Shown here: positions 53,422 to 62,411 of the stretch, piece after piece | Position numbering within the stretch: the first letter of the stretch is position 1 | How the letters are laid out: each line of letters opens with the position of its first letter | Source: Mucilaginibacter lappiensis | Lineage (GTDB): Bacteria; Bacteroidota; Bacteroidia; Sphingobacteriales; Sphingobacteriaceae | Reading direction: 5' to 3' | NCBI RefSeq assembly: GCF_900155965.1 | Contig: NZ_FTMG01000002.1 | Span: forward strand, 643,911-707,910 | Length of the DNA: 64,000 nt | Position numbers and translations under genes: made by a program | The notes under the pieces: generated by a model | Databases searched by the model: none | What the model was told of the DNA's origin: nothing | The model's input: the letters and a program-made list of their open reading frames with translations, nothing else

Positions 53422-54945
53422 ATGACGATCTTTAACTCTGTATTTACCTGGTTTATGAAAAAGCGTATCCATCAGATAGAGCTTTTTATGAAGTACCCCA
53501 ACGAGGTGCAGGAGGAGTGGTTTGAGCAACTGATATCCGGTGCCGAAAATACCGAATGGGGACGCAAATACCAGTATAAAAGCATCGAAAACCTCAACCA
53601 GTTTAAAGAACGGGTACCTATACAGAGCTACGATACACTTAAACCCTACATCGAGCGCATGCTCATGGGCGAAAAGAATGTACTGTGGCCCTCAGAAATT
53701 CGCTGGTTTGCCAAATCATCCGGTACTACTAACGACAGGAGCAAGTTTATTCCCGTGAGTGAGGAAGCGCTGGAAGAATGTCATTTTAAAGGCGGTAAAG
53801 ACTTGCTCACCATTTATTTTAATAACCAGCCTAATGCCCGTATGTTCACCGGGAAGATATTGACACTTGGTGGCAGCCACCAGATGAGCCAGCTGAGTGC
53901 CGATACTTCTTTTGGCGATCTTTCGGCGGTGATCATGAAAAACCTACCCCTTTGGGCCGAGTTTCACCGCACCCCCGATCTGGACATCGCCCTGCTGGAA
54001 AACTTTGAGGAAAAAATTGAAAAGATAGCCCAGGCCACCAAAGATGTAAATGTAACCAGCATCAGCGGGGTACCTACCTGGAACCTGGTGTTGTTTAAAC
54101 GCATACTGGAGATTACCGGCAAAAAAAATCTGCTCGAAATATGGCCCAATCTGGAAATGTATTTTCACGGGGCAGTTAATTTTACCCCCTATCGCGAGCA
54201 GTTTAAAGCGTTGATCCCAAGCGATGATATGTATTACCTGGAGAATTACAATGCCTCAGAGGGCTTCTTTGGTATTCAGGATACCAAAGAGCCGGGAGAT
54301 ATGCTACTGATGCTGGATTATGGCATATTCTACGAGTTTTTGCCCTTAGAGAATTTGCATGATGAGAACCCTAAAACGCTTACACTTGATGAGGTGGAAC
54401 TGGATAAAAATTATGCCCTTATTATAACTACCAACGCCGGTTTGTGGCGTTATATGATTGGGGATACCATCCGGTTTTCGTCGCTGTCGCCTTTCCGGAT
54501 ACAAGTAACCGGACGTACCAAACATTACATTAACGCTTTTGGCGAAGAGGTGATCATCGATAACGCCGAGCGTGCTCTGGAAGAAGCCTGCCGTCAAACC
54601 GGCGCCATCATCAGGGAATACACTGCTGCCCCTGTTTACTTTAATGGTAATGATTGCGGGGCGCATGAATGGATCATTGAGTTTGAAAAGAAACCGGCTG
54701 AATTTGAACGTTTTGTTGATCTGCTTGATGAAACCCTGCGCCGTATCAACTCTGATTATGATGCCAAGCGTTTTAAAGACATGGCCCTGCGCCGCCCCAT
54801 TGTACGCCGTGCACCCGAAGGCACTTTTTTCAACTGGATGAAAGAAAAAGGCAAACTGGGCGGTCAGCATAAAGTACCCCGTCTGGCCAACAATCGCGAA
54901 TACATTGACACCATCTTAAAAATGATGGAACCGGTGGGGAGTTAG
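53422..54945 (+). CDS. GH3 auxin-responsive promoter family protein (acyl-adenylate fold)
   Basis: 507 residues, whole-length GH3 fold. Motifs: WFAKSSGTTNDRSKFIP (phosphate/ATP-binding loop), LGGSHQM, YLENYNASEGFFGIQD, and NAGLWRYMIGDTIRF, with a C-terminal domain containing EVIIDNAERALEEA. The family forms acyl-adenylates and joins carboxylic acids to amino acids; plant members make indole-acetyl-amino acids. Bacteroidota commonly carry a homologue of unknown substrate. Downstream of lptB but with a long repeat spacer, so not clearly one operon. Confidence 0.92.
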   Translation: MTIFNSVFTWFMKKRIHQIELFMKYPNEVQEEWFEQLISGAENTEWGRKYQYKSIENLNQFKERVPIQSYDTLKPYIERMLMGEKNVLWPSEIRWFAKSSGTTNDRSKFIPVSEEALEECHFKGGKDLLTIYFNNQPNARMFTGKILTLGGSHQMSQLSADTSFGDLSAVIMKNLPLWAEFHRTPDLDIALLENFEEKIEKIAQATKDVNVTSISGVPTWNLVLFKRILEITGKKNLLEIWPNLEMYFHGAVNFTPYREQFKALIPSDDMYYLENYNASEGFFGIQDTKEPGDMLLMLDYGIFYEFLPLENLHDENPKTLTLDEVELDKNYALIITTNAGLWRYMIGDTIRFSSLSPFRIQVTGRTKHYINAFGEEVIIDNAERALEEACRQTGAIIREYTAAPVYFNGNDCGAHEWIIEFEKKPAEFERFVDLLDETLRRINSDYDAKRFKDMALRRPIVRRAPEGTFFNWMKEKGKLGGQHKVPRLANNREYIDTILKMMEPVGS

Positions 54946-54994
54946 AGTTAAGAAATTAGAATCAAGAGATAAGAGCATGTTTTTATCGCGCATA

Positions 54995-55037
54995 GCGCAA
55001 GTCTTGTGTGCGGGCCTGCGGGGCTGATGACTTGTGC
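54995..55037 (+). repeat. REP copy E
   Basis: GCGCAAGTCTTGTG ... GATGACTTGTGC, as in copies A/B; the middle differs. It faces copy F. Confidence 0.85.
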
Positions 55038-55057
55038 ATGTATCCAGGCATTGAAGT

Positions 55058-55102
55058 CACAAGTCAGCCTTTGCTCACAAAGGCACTGCACAAGACTTGC
55101 GC
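55058..55102 (-). repeat. REP copy F
   Basis: CACAAGTCAGCC ... GCACAAGACTTGCGC, inverted relative to E, 21 nt away. E and F together form a REPIN (REP doublet forming a hairpin), about 18 kb from the RAYT gene. Confidence 0.85.
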
Positions 55103-55256
55103 CAAAAAGGGGAAATCTTCTGCATAATGCAAAGTTTTAATTGCAAATCGTAAAAGATTTCTCCTCGTACCTCGTTCGAAATGACAGTCGTTTAAACCTG
55201 CTGATGGGATGCTGAAACAAGTTCAGCATGACTCTCTATTTATAATATTCCGACAC

Positions 55257-55287
55257 AAAAAAGCCCTGCATAAATGATATGCAGGGC
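55257..55287 (-). terminator. Intrinsic terminator after dnaA
   Basis: Leftward: GCCCTGCAT (55287-55279) pairs with ATGCAGGGC (55271-55263), followed by six T (55262-55257). It ends the leftward dnaA transcript. Confidence 0.9.
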
Positions 55288-55312
55288 CCATAGTAATATG
55301 ATAATAGGTCAG

Positions 55313-56737
55313 TTACGACATTTTAAGCTTTTTTTGAATGTCGGCAACATAACCCTTAAATTTCTTATCGGTATCAATAAGATCCTCAACGGTTTGGCAG
55401 GCGTATATCACGGTAGAGTGGTCGCGGCCTCCAAAGAAGTGACCGATGGACTTTAATGAACTTTTGGTGTGGGCTTTGGCCAGGTACATGGATATCTGAC
55501 GGGCCTGTACAATCTCGCGTTTGCGGGTTTGTGATTTTACCATTTCAATAGGTACTTCAAAATACTCGCAAACCAGGCTTTGGATATACTCCATCGAAAT
55601 TTCTTTGGATGAGTTTTTCACAAAGTTCTTCAGCATTTGCTTGGCCAGGTTCAGGTCGATCTCCTTGCGATTAAGTGTCGACTGGGCCAGCAGGGATACC
55701 ATGGCGCCTTCCAGCTCACGTACATTGTTATCAATGTTGTGGGCTACATACTCAATCACATCATTTGAAAGCTCAATTCCATCCTGATAGATCTTGTTTT
55801 TGAGGATAGCCATGCGGGTTTCCAGATCAGGGATCTGCAGATCGGCAGATAAGCCCCATTTAAATCTCGAAAGCAAACGCTCCTCTAAACCGGCCAAATC
55901 TTTAGGTGCTTTATCTGATGTAATAATCAGTTGTTTGCCTGATTGGTGTAAATGGTTAAAAATGTGGAAGAAGAAATCCTGTGTTTTTTCTTTACCGGCA
56001 AAGTTGTGTACATCATCCATGATGAGTACATCAATAGCCTGGTAAAAGTTCACAAAATCATTAATGTTATTGTGTTTAAGCGCGTCAACAAATTGCTGGG
56101 TGAATTTTTCGCACGATACATAAAGTACCAGTTTATCGGGCAATGAGCGCTTTATTTCGTTACCGATGGCCTGGGCCAGGTGGGTTTTACCTAAGCCAAC
56201 ACCGCCATATATCATTAAAGGATTAAAAGAAGTACCACCGGGTTTTGCAGCAACGGCATAACCGGCAGAACGGGCTAAACGGTTGCAATCACCTTCAACA
56301 AAGTTTTCAAAGGTGTAATTCCTGTTTAGCTGCGGATCTACATTTAATTTTTTCAAGCCGGGAATCACAAAAGGGTTTTTAATGTCCTTGTTGATCGAGA
56401 TCGGGATCGGCATTGACTGATTTTTGGACTCGGCACCATTTCCGTTCGAAGGCATATTAGTGGTGTATGGTTTACTTGATGATTGCTCCACAACTATATT
56501 ATACTCTAAACGTCCTTCGTCGCCTAATTGTTTTTTGATTGTTTTGCGTAGTAAACCTACATAGTGCTCCTCGAGCCACTCGTAAAAGAATAAACTTGGT
56601 ACCTGTATCGTCAGAACGCTTCCTTCCATGCGTAAAGCTTTTATTGGCTCGAACCAAGTTTTAAAGCTTTGTGCTGGTATGTTATCTTTTATGATCTGGA
56701 GGCAGCTATTCCAAACAGTAGTACAGGTTTTTTCCAT
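55313..56737 (-). CDS. dnaA: Chromosomal replication initiator protein DnaA
   Basis: 474 residues with all four domains: N-terminal domain I (WNSCLQIIKDNIPAQSFKTW), a linker (about 90-130), the AAA+ domain with Walker A GGVGLGKTHLAQAIG and Walker B VLIMDDVHNFAGKEKTQ, and the DNA-binding domain IV with MYLAKAHTKSSLKSIGHFFGGRDHSTV, which reads the DnaA box. It starts replication at oriC. The gene is not flanked by dnaN or other usual oriC neighbours here. Confidence 0.98.
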   Translation of the reverse strand: MEKTCTTVWNSCLQIIKDNIPAQSFKTWFEPIKALRMEGSVLTIQVPSLFFYEWLEEHYVGLLRKTIKKQLGDEGRLEYNIVVEQSSSKPYTTNMPSNGNGAESKNQSMPIPISINKDIKNPFVIPGLKKLNVDPQLNRNYTFENFVEGDCNRLARSAGYAVAAKPGGTSFNPLMIYGGVGLGKTHLAQAIGNEIKRSLPDKLVLYVSCEKFTQQFVDALKHNNINDFVNFYQAIDVLIMDDVHNFAGKEKTQDFFFHIFNHLHQSGKQLIITSDKAPKDLAGLEERLLSRFKWGLSADLQIPDLETRMAILKNKIYQDGIELSNDVIEYVAHNIDNNVRELEGAMVSLLAQSTLNRKEIDLNLAKQMLKNFVKNSSKEISMEYIQSLVCEYFEVPIEMVKSQTRKREIVQARQISMYLAKAHTKSSLKSIGHFFGGRDHSTVIYACQTVEDLIDTDKKFKGYVADIQKKLKMS

Positions 56738-57296
56738 ATAGATATTAGTAATATATTGATTTCCAACCCCCAGCGAAACAATTTTTGGGCCTGCTACGGA
56801 ACATCGAATATTGCCAAAAAAAGCTTATAAAAAAATTAAATTTTCACTTTTTTGGTAAATAAATTTCTGGCATGATAATCAGCTTTTTAATGAAAAAAAG
56901 TCATTAAATATTGATTTTTACGGCAAAAATTGCAATTATATTTCCGTTAGTCCCAATTAATATGAACCGATTAATTTAATAAAAAATCAGGATAATTACC
57001 AGGGGGATAATTATTTTTTATACGGTGGCGTGTCACAATAGTTGAGCCAAATTGGTGTTTACACAACTGTTAAAAATTAATGTTCTGGTATACTGGTAAA
57101 TAAAATATAGCTCTGGTTTTATTTATCAGTATTAAGGTATAATGGCTGTCTGTAAAAAATTACATCATGTGTTAATATCCATCACTAATTTGGCGCAGTG
57201 TATCAGTAATTTCCCCCAGCTGGGTGGGCTTTGCCGTATACCTGTTCCTTCTGATGCGTCCAGATGCGTTGATGAAATTTCTTTTCGGCCAAGAGG
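56738..57296. other. Gene-free spacer upstream of dnaA
   Basis: 559 AT-rich bases. No DnaA-box cluster (TTATNCACA) was recognised; GTTTACACA at about 57057-57065 is the nearest by eye. The replication origin therefore does not seem to lie in this spacer, though diverged boxes cannot be excluded. No RNA gene is seen. Confidence 0.4.
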
Positions 57297-57827
57297 TTAA
57301 AATAGTTCTTCTATATCCTGCCGTACCAGGCCGGTAGCTATTTCATAAGGATCCTGCTCTTGTTTGCTTAAGTGAATCAGTATGGTTTTGCTCATTTCGG
57401 TACCGGAAGCATCCGGTGGGAGGGCCTTCATGGTATTGTTTACCAGGGCCAGTGTATCGTCCTTTACCCTTTTTACTACGTTCCATACTCTAACACTCAC
57501 ATAAATTTGCTGGGTAACATTATGCTGAAACTCGTTCCTGATCTCGGTAACAACCATCATATGCAATTCGGCTGCCGACAGGCCCGATGCATTAAGGCGG
57601 ATAAGCATACTGGCGGGATTAACCCTTTCGATAAATAAGATGACGCGTTCATAAGCCTGCAGGCGTAAGGGCAGCGTTTGGCTGCTAACGGCTCTTTTGA
57701 GCTCCAATACCTGTATTTGTTCGGCTTTATCCAGATATGGCTTAAATAAATATAGGGCTACCCACACTACCCCAATGCCGGCAACGGTATATTTTAAAAT
57801 ATCAAGTATATAGGGTAGTGTTTGCAT
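57297..57827 (-). CDS. Unknown membrane-anchored protein
   Basis: 176 residues; not recognised as a named family. One N-terminal TM helix (about 9-30, DILKYTVAGIGVVWVALYLF) precedes a soluble, probably helical part (RAVSSQTLPLRLQAYERVIL, IERVNPASMLIRLNASGLS, NVTQQIYVSVRVWNVVKRVK). The regular, charged helical pattern suggests a coiled or helical-bundle cytoplasmic domain. It is divergent from the Fe-S carrier gene, 92 nt apart, a neighbour relation that may be conserved. Function not inferred. Confidence 0.7.
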   Translation of the reverse strand: MQTLPYILDILKYTVAGIGVVWVALYLFKPYLDKAEQIQVLELKRAVSSQTLPLRLQAYERVILFIERVNPASMLIRLNASGLSAAELHMMVVTEIRNEFQHNVTQQIYVSVRVWNVVKRVKDDTLALVNNTMKALPPDASGTEMSKTILIHLSKQEQDPYEIATGLVRQDIEELF

Positions 57828-57865
57828 GTTTTATAAAATGTTAAACTGAGGTCATAAAATACCGG

Positions 57866-57899
57866 TTGCAACAAAAATCTACATTTTACATTATATTTG
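57866..57899 (+). promoter_or_regulatory. Probable promoter of the A-type carrier gene
   Basis: TATATTTG at 57892-57899 (TAnnTTTG) with a TTG at 57866-57868; the 23-nt spacing is slightly long. The start codon is at 57920. Confidence 0.5.
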
Positions 57900-57919
57900 T
57901 ATAGTTAAATAAAAATAAG

Positions 57920-58267
57920 ATGAGTACTGCTGTTGAAATTGCACCGGTAACCTTTACTCCAGGAGCCGTTAAAGAACTTTTTAAATTAAAGGATCAGCAA
58001 GAGATAGGCGACGATTTTGGCCTGCGTGTTGGTGTTGAAGGTGGTGGCTGCTCAGGCATGAACTATGTGCTGGGCTTTGATCAAAAAAAGGATGGCGATC
58101 AGGAATATGATATTGACGGTATAAGAGTATTTATGCATAAAGCCCATGGTTTGTACCTGGCGGGTATGCAGATTGATTTCCAGGATGGTTTAAATGCCCG
58201 TGGCTTTACCTTTAATAATCCCAATGCCGCCAGTACTTGCGGCTGTGGTACTTCCTTCGCGGTATAA
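57920..58267 (+). CDS. A-type iron-sulfur cluster carrier (HesB/IscA/ErpA family)
   Basis: 115 residues. The three conserved cysteines are present: Cys44 in GGGCSGMNY, and Cys107/Cys109 in STCGCGTSF near the end. A short extra N-terminus (MSTAVEIAPVTFTPGAV) precedes the core. It binds an Fe-S cluster and passes it to target enzymes. No isc/suf cluster is adjacent, so the name iscA, sufA or erpA cannot be chosen. A terminator follows at 58291-58314. Confidence 0.93.
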   Translation: MSTAVEIAPVTFTPGAVKELFKLKDQQEIGDDFGLRVGVEGGGCSGMNYVLGFDQKKDGDQEYDIDGIRVFMHKAHGLYLAGMQIDFQDGLNARGFTFNNPNAASTCGCGTSFAV

Positions 58268-58290
58268 ATTCCATATTTAAGATATTATGA

Positions 58291-58314
58291 AGAGGCAGCC
58301 CATGGGTTGCCTCT
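58291..58314. terminator. Terminator between A-type carrier and TlpA-like genes
   Basis: AGAGGCA-GCCC-AT-GGGT-TGCCTCT hairpin followed by TTTTGTTTG; convergent genes, so it may work in both directions. Confidence 0.85.
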
Positions 58315-58322
58315 TTTGTTTG

Positions 58323-59045
58323 TTATTTTATTTCATCAATAGTTTTCCTGATCCAGTATGGAACCGCACCCTCACCATAGCCCTGGCTGTTAAACCTGAT
58401 GATGCCATCTTTATCAATCACCAAGCTTGCCGGGCATTGGTCAACACCATAATAGGCAAACAATGACATAGAATCACCAACGATGTGGTACTTAAACGGC
58501 GATACTTTCAAAAAGCGCTCAATGTTTTCGGTTTTGTCTAAAGAAATTCCAATAAACACAACATCCTTACGGTTTTGATATGCTTCGGCTACACGGCTAA
58601 GTTCAGGCATTTCATACCTGCATGGCGGGCAGGCTATAAACCAAAAGTTTAATACCACAATTTTCCCTTTCAAATCGGCCGATCTGATCAGGGTGCTATT
58701 TACTTCCTTCATATCAAAAAAGGTAAAGGAATTTCCGGTTTTAAAAAACTTGGTTTCCTCTGGTTTAGGGGCTTTAGCCATCTCTTTATTTTCGGCAGCT
58801 TCATCCCTTTCGGTCAGTACAAAAGCGGTGCTGTCGCTATCATGTTTAACAGGGTTTAATTTGTATTTACCCGTTGCCATCAATTTGCTCCAATCCTGAT
58901 AAGTGTATTTTTTGCCCTGAACATTGGTAACTATTGTGTTTTCATTAAACCCCAATTGTTCAATAGGGCGTGTGATATCAATTTGAGCCTGAGCGCTTAA
59001 AGTAAAAATGAAAACTATAGTGAATAGTAGTAGGATTTTCTTCAT
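58323..59045 (-). CDS. Secreted TlpA-like thioredoxin-fold protein
   Basis: 240 residues from the ATG at 59045, chosen because it starts a clear signal peptide (ILLLFTIVFIFTLSAQAQ); the frame is open to 59099. The thioredoxin-like domain (about 115-240) has the redox motif Cys139-Pro-Pro-Cys142 in FWFIACPPCRYEMPEL, then VVFIGISLDKTENI and the cis-Pro region CPASLVID. The N-terminal 100 residues are specific to Bacteroidota members. Likely a periplasmic disulfide reductase, for example for cytochrome maturation. Confidence 0.9.
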   Translation of the reverse strand: MKKILLLFTIVFIFTLSAQAQIDITRPIEQLGFNENTIVTNVQGKKYTYQDWSKLMATGKYKLNPVKHDSDSTAFVLTERDEAAENKEMAKAPKPEETKFFKTGNSFTFFDMKEVNSTLIRSADLKGKIVVLNFWFIACPPCRYEMPELSRVAEAYQNRKDVVFIGISLDKTENIERFLKVSPFKYHIVGDSMSLFAYYGVDQCPASLVIDKDGIIRFNSQGYGEGAVPYWIRKTIDEIK

Positions 59046-59190
59046 TGATAAGGTTATTTTGAGTTGAAAATAGATTATTGTTATTATACAAACAAGCAAG
59101 TTGTGTTATTATTTATTATAACGGTTGAGTTTCCTGTAACAAAATGATACAGTGCACAGTCAAACCGCAAAGTTTTTTTATTTTTATACC

Positions 59191-60429
59191 ATGCCGGTAA
59201 AAACGTCCTACAAAGAAAATGTCTCTATTGCATTACAATCTATAGCCGGCAACAGGCTGCGTACATCGTTAACCTCGCTCATTATTGCTATAGGTATTAT
59301 GGCCCTGGTAGGTATTTTAACCGCTATTGAGGGTATACGGCAGTTTACTAATGACGCCTTTGCCGATTTGGGTGCCAATTCGTTCACTATTCAAAATCGT
59401 GGCGAAGGACTAAACTTCGGTAATGGCGGAAATCATAAAGCTTACCCGGCAGTTAGTTACGACCAGGCTGAACGGTTTAAAAATACGTTTAAATTACCTG
59501 TTTTAACCGCCATCAACCTGGATGTTACAGGTACAGCAGTGGCTAAGTACGGAAGTGAAAAAACAAACCCTAATATTTCTATTTCGGGATCCAATGAAAA
59601 CTACCTGGCTACCAGCGGCAAAAAATTATCCTTCGGGCGTAATTTTTCATCATCAGAGTTGGAACACGGTGCCAATGTGGTGCTTATTGGTGACGAAATC
59701 AAATCAAAACTTTTTAAAAAGGAAGACCCCATCAATAAGTCGCTTTTTATTGGGAGTAATAAATACCGCATAGTTGGGGTGATTGCCTCCAAAGGGTCCA
59801 GCTCATTTGGTGGCGACAAATTCTGTATCATACCTATTTTGAAAGCCAAGCAAATAGATACGGTACGTAACATCTCCTATACTATAACTATTAAGGTTGC
59901 CAATCCCGGAGCCCTTGATGCATCTATTGGTGAGGCTACCTCTTTATTCCGTAACATCCGCGGCCTCAATATCGCCAACGATACTAATTTTGATATTACC
60001 CGAAGCGATTCTATACAGAAGGAACTTTCGGGCCAGTTAACGGGTATTACAATCGCGGGTTTCGCCATAGGTATCATTACCCTCATCGGGGCGGCCATCG
60101 GGCTCATGAACATTATGCTGGTATCGGTTACCGAACGTACGCGTGAGATAGGGGTACGTAAGGCTATCGGCGCTACCCCTGCGGTAATCCGCAAGCAGTT
60201 TTTAATTGAAGCTATTGTGATATGCCTTATAGGCGGGGCCGTTGGTATATTATTAGGAATGGCCATAGGTAACCTGATAGCTGTTCAAATTAGCGGAACG
60301 TTTGTTGTGCCATGGGCATGGCTGTTTTTTGCAGTAGTACTATGTACTTTTATCGGTCTGATATCGGGCTATTATCCCGCAAAAAAAGCCTCCAGGCTTG
60401 ATCCGGTAGAGGCGTTGAGGTACGAGTAG
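59191..60429 (+). CDS. ABC transporter permease, MacB-like (single unit)
   Basis: 412 residues from the ATG at 59191 ([12 protein letters not shown]); the frame is open to 59152. Usual MacB plan: TM1 (about 24-45, [19 protein letters not shown]), a periplasmic domain (about 46-285), then three TMs ending [10 protein letters not shown]. The FtsX-type motif [20 protein letters not shown] is intact. It is half the size of the array permeases at 12756-29944. No ATPase gene is adjacent. It may be a MacB/LolCE-type export or lipoprotein-release partner. Confidence 0.9.
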   Translation: MPVKTSYKENVSIALQSIAGNRLRTSLTSLIIAIGIMALVGILTAIEGIRQFTNDAFADLGANSFTIQNRGEGLNFGNGGNHKAYPAVSYDQAERFKNTFKLPVLTAINLDVTGTAVAKYGSEKTNPNISISGSNENYLATSGKKLSFGRNFSSSELEHGANVVLIGDEIKSKLFKKEDPINKSLFIGSNKYRIVGVIASKGSSSFGGDKFCIIPILKAKQIDTVRNISYTITIKVANPGALDASIGEATSLFRNIRGLNIANDTNFDITRSDSIQKELSGQLTGITIAGFAIGIITLIGAAIGLMNIMLVSVTERTREIGVRKAIGATPAVIRKQFLIEAIVICLIGGAVGILLGMAIGNLIAVQISGTFVVPWAWLFFAVVLCTFIGLISGYYPAKKASRLDPVEALRYE

Positions 60430-60439
60430 AGAAAGGAAA

Positions 60440-60519
60440 CAAGAAATAAGAGTCAAGAATCAAGAAGGTGAAGGTTGAGTATAACTTCCTCTGTCTTGAT
60501 TCTTGACTCTTATTTCTTG
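60440..60519. repeat. Perfect 26-bp inverted repeat between convergent genes
   Basis: Arms 60440-60465 and 60494-60519 are perfectly complementary over 26 bp (words CAAGAAATAAGAGTCAAG and complement). It lies between the MacB-like permease (+) and CpsB-type (-) gene ends and may act as a terminator for both. Confidence 0.85.
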
Positions 60520-60526
60520 CTTCTAT

Positions 60527-61267
60527 TTAAAGCAGCAAAGTATTTTTCAGCGGGTAATCAAAGAGTAGTTTTTCGACGTAAGTAGTACGCAGGGCCTCCT
60601 TTAAGGCAGCAGCGTGTTTGGGATGGTGCATGTCACTTGATATAAAATCAATCAGCTCATTATCGATCAGGCTTTCGGCCATTTTCTTTGATTCGCGGCC
60701 ATAATACCCGGTTAGTGAAATAGTATTCAGCTGAAAATTACAACCCCAGGTATGCAGGTTTTTAAACTGTTCCAAATCCATGTAAGGATATCTTTCGGGG
60801 TGGGCCAGGATAGGTTTATAGCCCATGTCGTTCATTTTTTGAATAACAGGTATGGCGTTTGGCGGTTTATTGATGAACGAAAACTCAAATAAGGCATAGT
60901 TATCGCCCATGGTAAGCAGTTTGCGTTCTTCTACACGGGCTTCAAAGGTTTCGTCAAAATAGTGCTCAGCGGCTGCTTCAACGGTTATATCAATGTTTTC
61001 TTTTACCAGTTCGGCCTTTAATATATTAAGCGCGTTATTAATGGTTTCAGGGGTGTTCCTGTAAAAATCAACCATGATATGCGGGGTGGCAATAATCTTT
61101 TTTATGCCCAGCTCCATCATCTTACGAATCAGGATAATAGAGTCTTCCGGCGTTTTGGCACCATCATCAATTCCGGGCAATACATGCGAGTGCATATCAA
61201 CCATGATGGAATCATAGTTAAAGTGTGCATGTCTTTTTTCCGGTTTCTTTTTAAATAGCCCAAACAT
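60527..61267 (-). CDS. Tyrosine-protein phosphatase, CpsB/CapC (PHP) family
   Basis: 246 residues. PHP-domain metal motifs: MVDMHSHVLPGIDDGAKT (about 20-39), ATPHIM, AAAEHYFDE, ILAHPERYPY, and SDMHHPKHA near the end. This is the CpsB/Wzb-unrelated, manganese-dependent tyrosine phosphatase that reverses phosphorylation of the polysaccharide co-polymerase kinase. Position next to sugar-nucleotide genes fits capsule or exopolysaccharide control. Confidence 0.93.
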   Translation of the reverse strand: MFGLFKKKPEKRHAHFNYDSIMVDMHSHVLPGIDDGAKTPEDSIILIRKMMELGIKKIIATPHIMVDFYRNTPETINNALNILKAELVKENIDITVEAAAEHYFDETFEARVEERKLLTMGDNYALFEFSFINKPPNAIPVIQKMNDMGYKPILAHPERYPYMDLEQFKNLHTWGCNFQLNTISLTGYYGRESKKMAESLIDNELIDFISSDMHHPKHAAALKEALRTTYVEKLLFDYPLKNTLLL

Positions 61268-61314
61268 ATTATTCGCAGTTAATTATTGCTCTGGCACTCA
61301 AGCCCACGGTGCGG

Positions 61315-62367
61315 TTAACGGTTAGTATACTGTTCACTATAATATTGCTGATAATGGCCCGATGTAACGTTTTCCAGCCATTCTTCATTAACCAGGTACC
61401 AATCAACAGTTTTTTCAAGACCTTCTTCAAATGTTATGCCGGGTACCCATCCTAATTCATCTTTAAGTTTGGATGCGTCTATGGCATATCTTAGATCGTG
61501 CCCTGCCCTGTCTGTTACAAAAGTGATCAATTTAGCCGATTCACCTTCGGCCCTGCCCAGTTTCTTATCCAATATAGTACATAACAAATTGATGAGGTCA
61601 ATGTTCTTCCATTCGTTATGACCGCCGATATTATAGGTTGATCCGGCTTTGGCTTTATGAAAAATAAGGTCGATGGCGCGGGCATGATCTTCTACCCAAA
61701 GCCAGTCGCGTATGTTCTCGCCTTTGCCGTATACAGGTACAGGTTTGTTTTGTTTAATATTATTAATGGCTAATGGGATCAACTTTTCTGGAAAGTGGTA
61801 GGACCCGTAGTTGTTTGAGCAATTGGATAGTATGGTGTCCATACCATAGGTATCCTGGTAAGCTCTCACAAAGTGATCGGAGCTGGCTTTTGATGCCGAA
61901 TATGGTGAATGTGGGTCATAGGCTGTTTGTTCGGTAAACATGCCATCATCGCCCAGGGTGCCATAAACCTCATCGGTTGATACGTGGTAAAAACGGGTTT
62001 GGTCATAACGGCCCTTCCAGTTTTCGCGCGCGGCATTAAGCAGGTTAACGGTGCCCACCACGTTGGTCATTACAAATTCCAGCGGACTTACAATGGAACG
62101 GTCAACATGCGATTCTGCTGCCAGGTGTATCACCGCATCAGGTTGCTCGGTGGCAAACAGTTCGTTAATAAATGCAATATCAACAATATCGCCTTTTACA
62201 AACCTGTAATTAGGTTCGTTTTCAATATCAGTCAAGTTGGCCAGGTTGCCGGCGTAAGTGAGCTTATCTAAATTGATAATGGTATAGTCAGGATAGTTTT
62301 TTACAAAACGGCGCACCACATGTGATCCTATAAAACCAGCACCACCAGTAATAATTATTTTTTTCAT
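61315..62367 (-). CDS. rfbB: dTDP-glucose 4,6-dehydratase
   Basis: 350 residues from the ATG at 62367 (MKKIIITGGAGFIG), a normal start; the frame is open to 62397. NAD motif GGAGFIGSH, the active-site DEVYGTLGDDG, and the YSASK (YxxxK) catalytic pair. It makes dTDP-4-keto-6-deoxyglucose, the precursor of rhamnose and other deoxysugars. It lies between the CpsB-type phosphatase and galE in the same direction, so it is part of the surface-polysaccharide cluster. Confidence 0.94.
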   Translation of the reverse strand: MKKIIITGGAGFIGSHVVRRFVKNYPDYTIINLDKLTYAGNLANLTDIENEPNYRFVKGDIVDIAFINELFATEQPDAVIHLAAESHVDRSIVSPLEFVMTNVVGTVNLLNAARENWKGRYDQTRFYHVSTDEVYGTLGDDGMFTEQTAYDPHSPYSASKASSDHFVRAYQDTYGMDTILSNCSNNYGSYHFPEKLIPLAINNIKQNKPVPVYGKGENIRDWLWVEDHARAIDLIFHKAKAGSTYNIGGHNEWKNIDLINLLCTILDKKLGRAEGESAKLITFVTDRAGHDLRYAIDASKLKDELGWVPGITFEEGLEKTVDWYLVNEEWLENVTSGHYQQYYSEQYTNR

Positions 62368-62411
62368 CGGTAGAATATTAATAGGCACTAATTGCAATTA
62401 GTGTTTGTTTT

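Larger units (their letters stand above)
54946..55312. other. Convergent spacer with a REPIN and a dispersed repeat
   Basis: 367 bases between GH3 (+) and dnaA (-). It begins with AGAATCAAGAGATAAGAG words, then holds REP copies E and F, then a dispersed CTCGTTCGAAATGACAG / GCTGAAACAAGTTCAGCATGAC repeat (about 55155-55232), and ends with the dnaA terminator. Confidence 0.6.
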
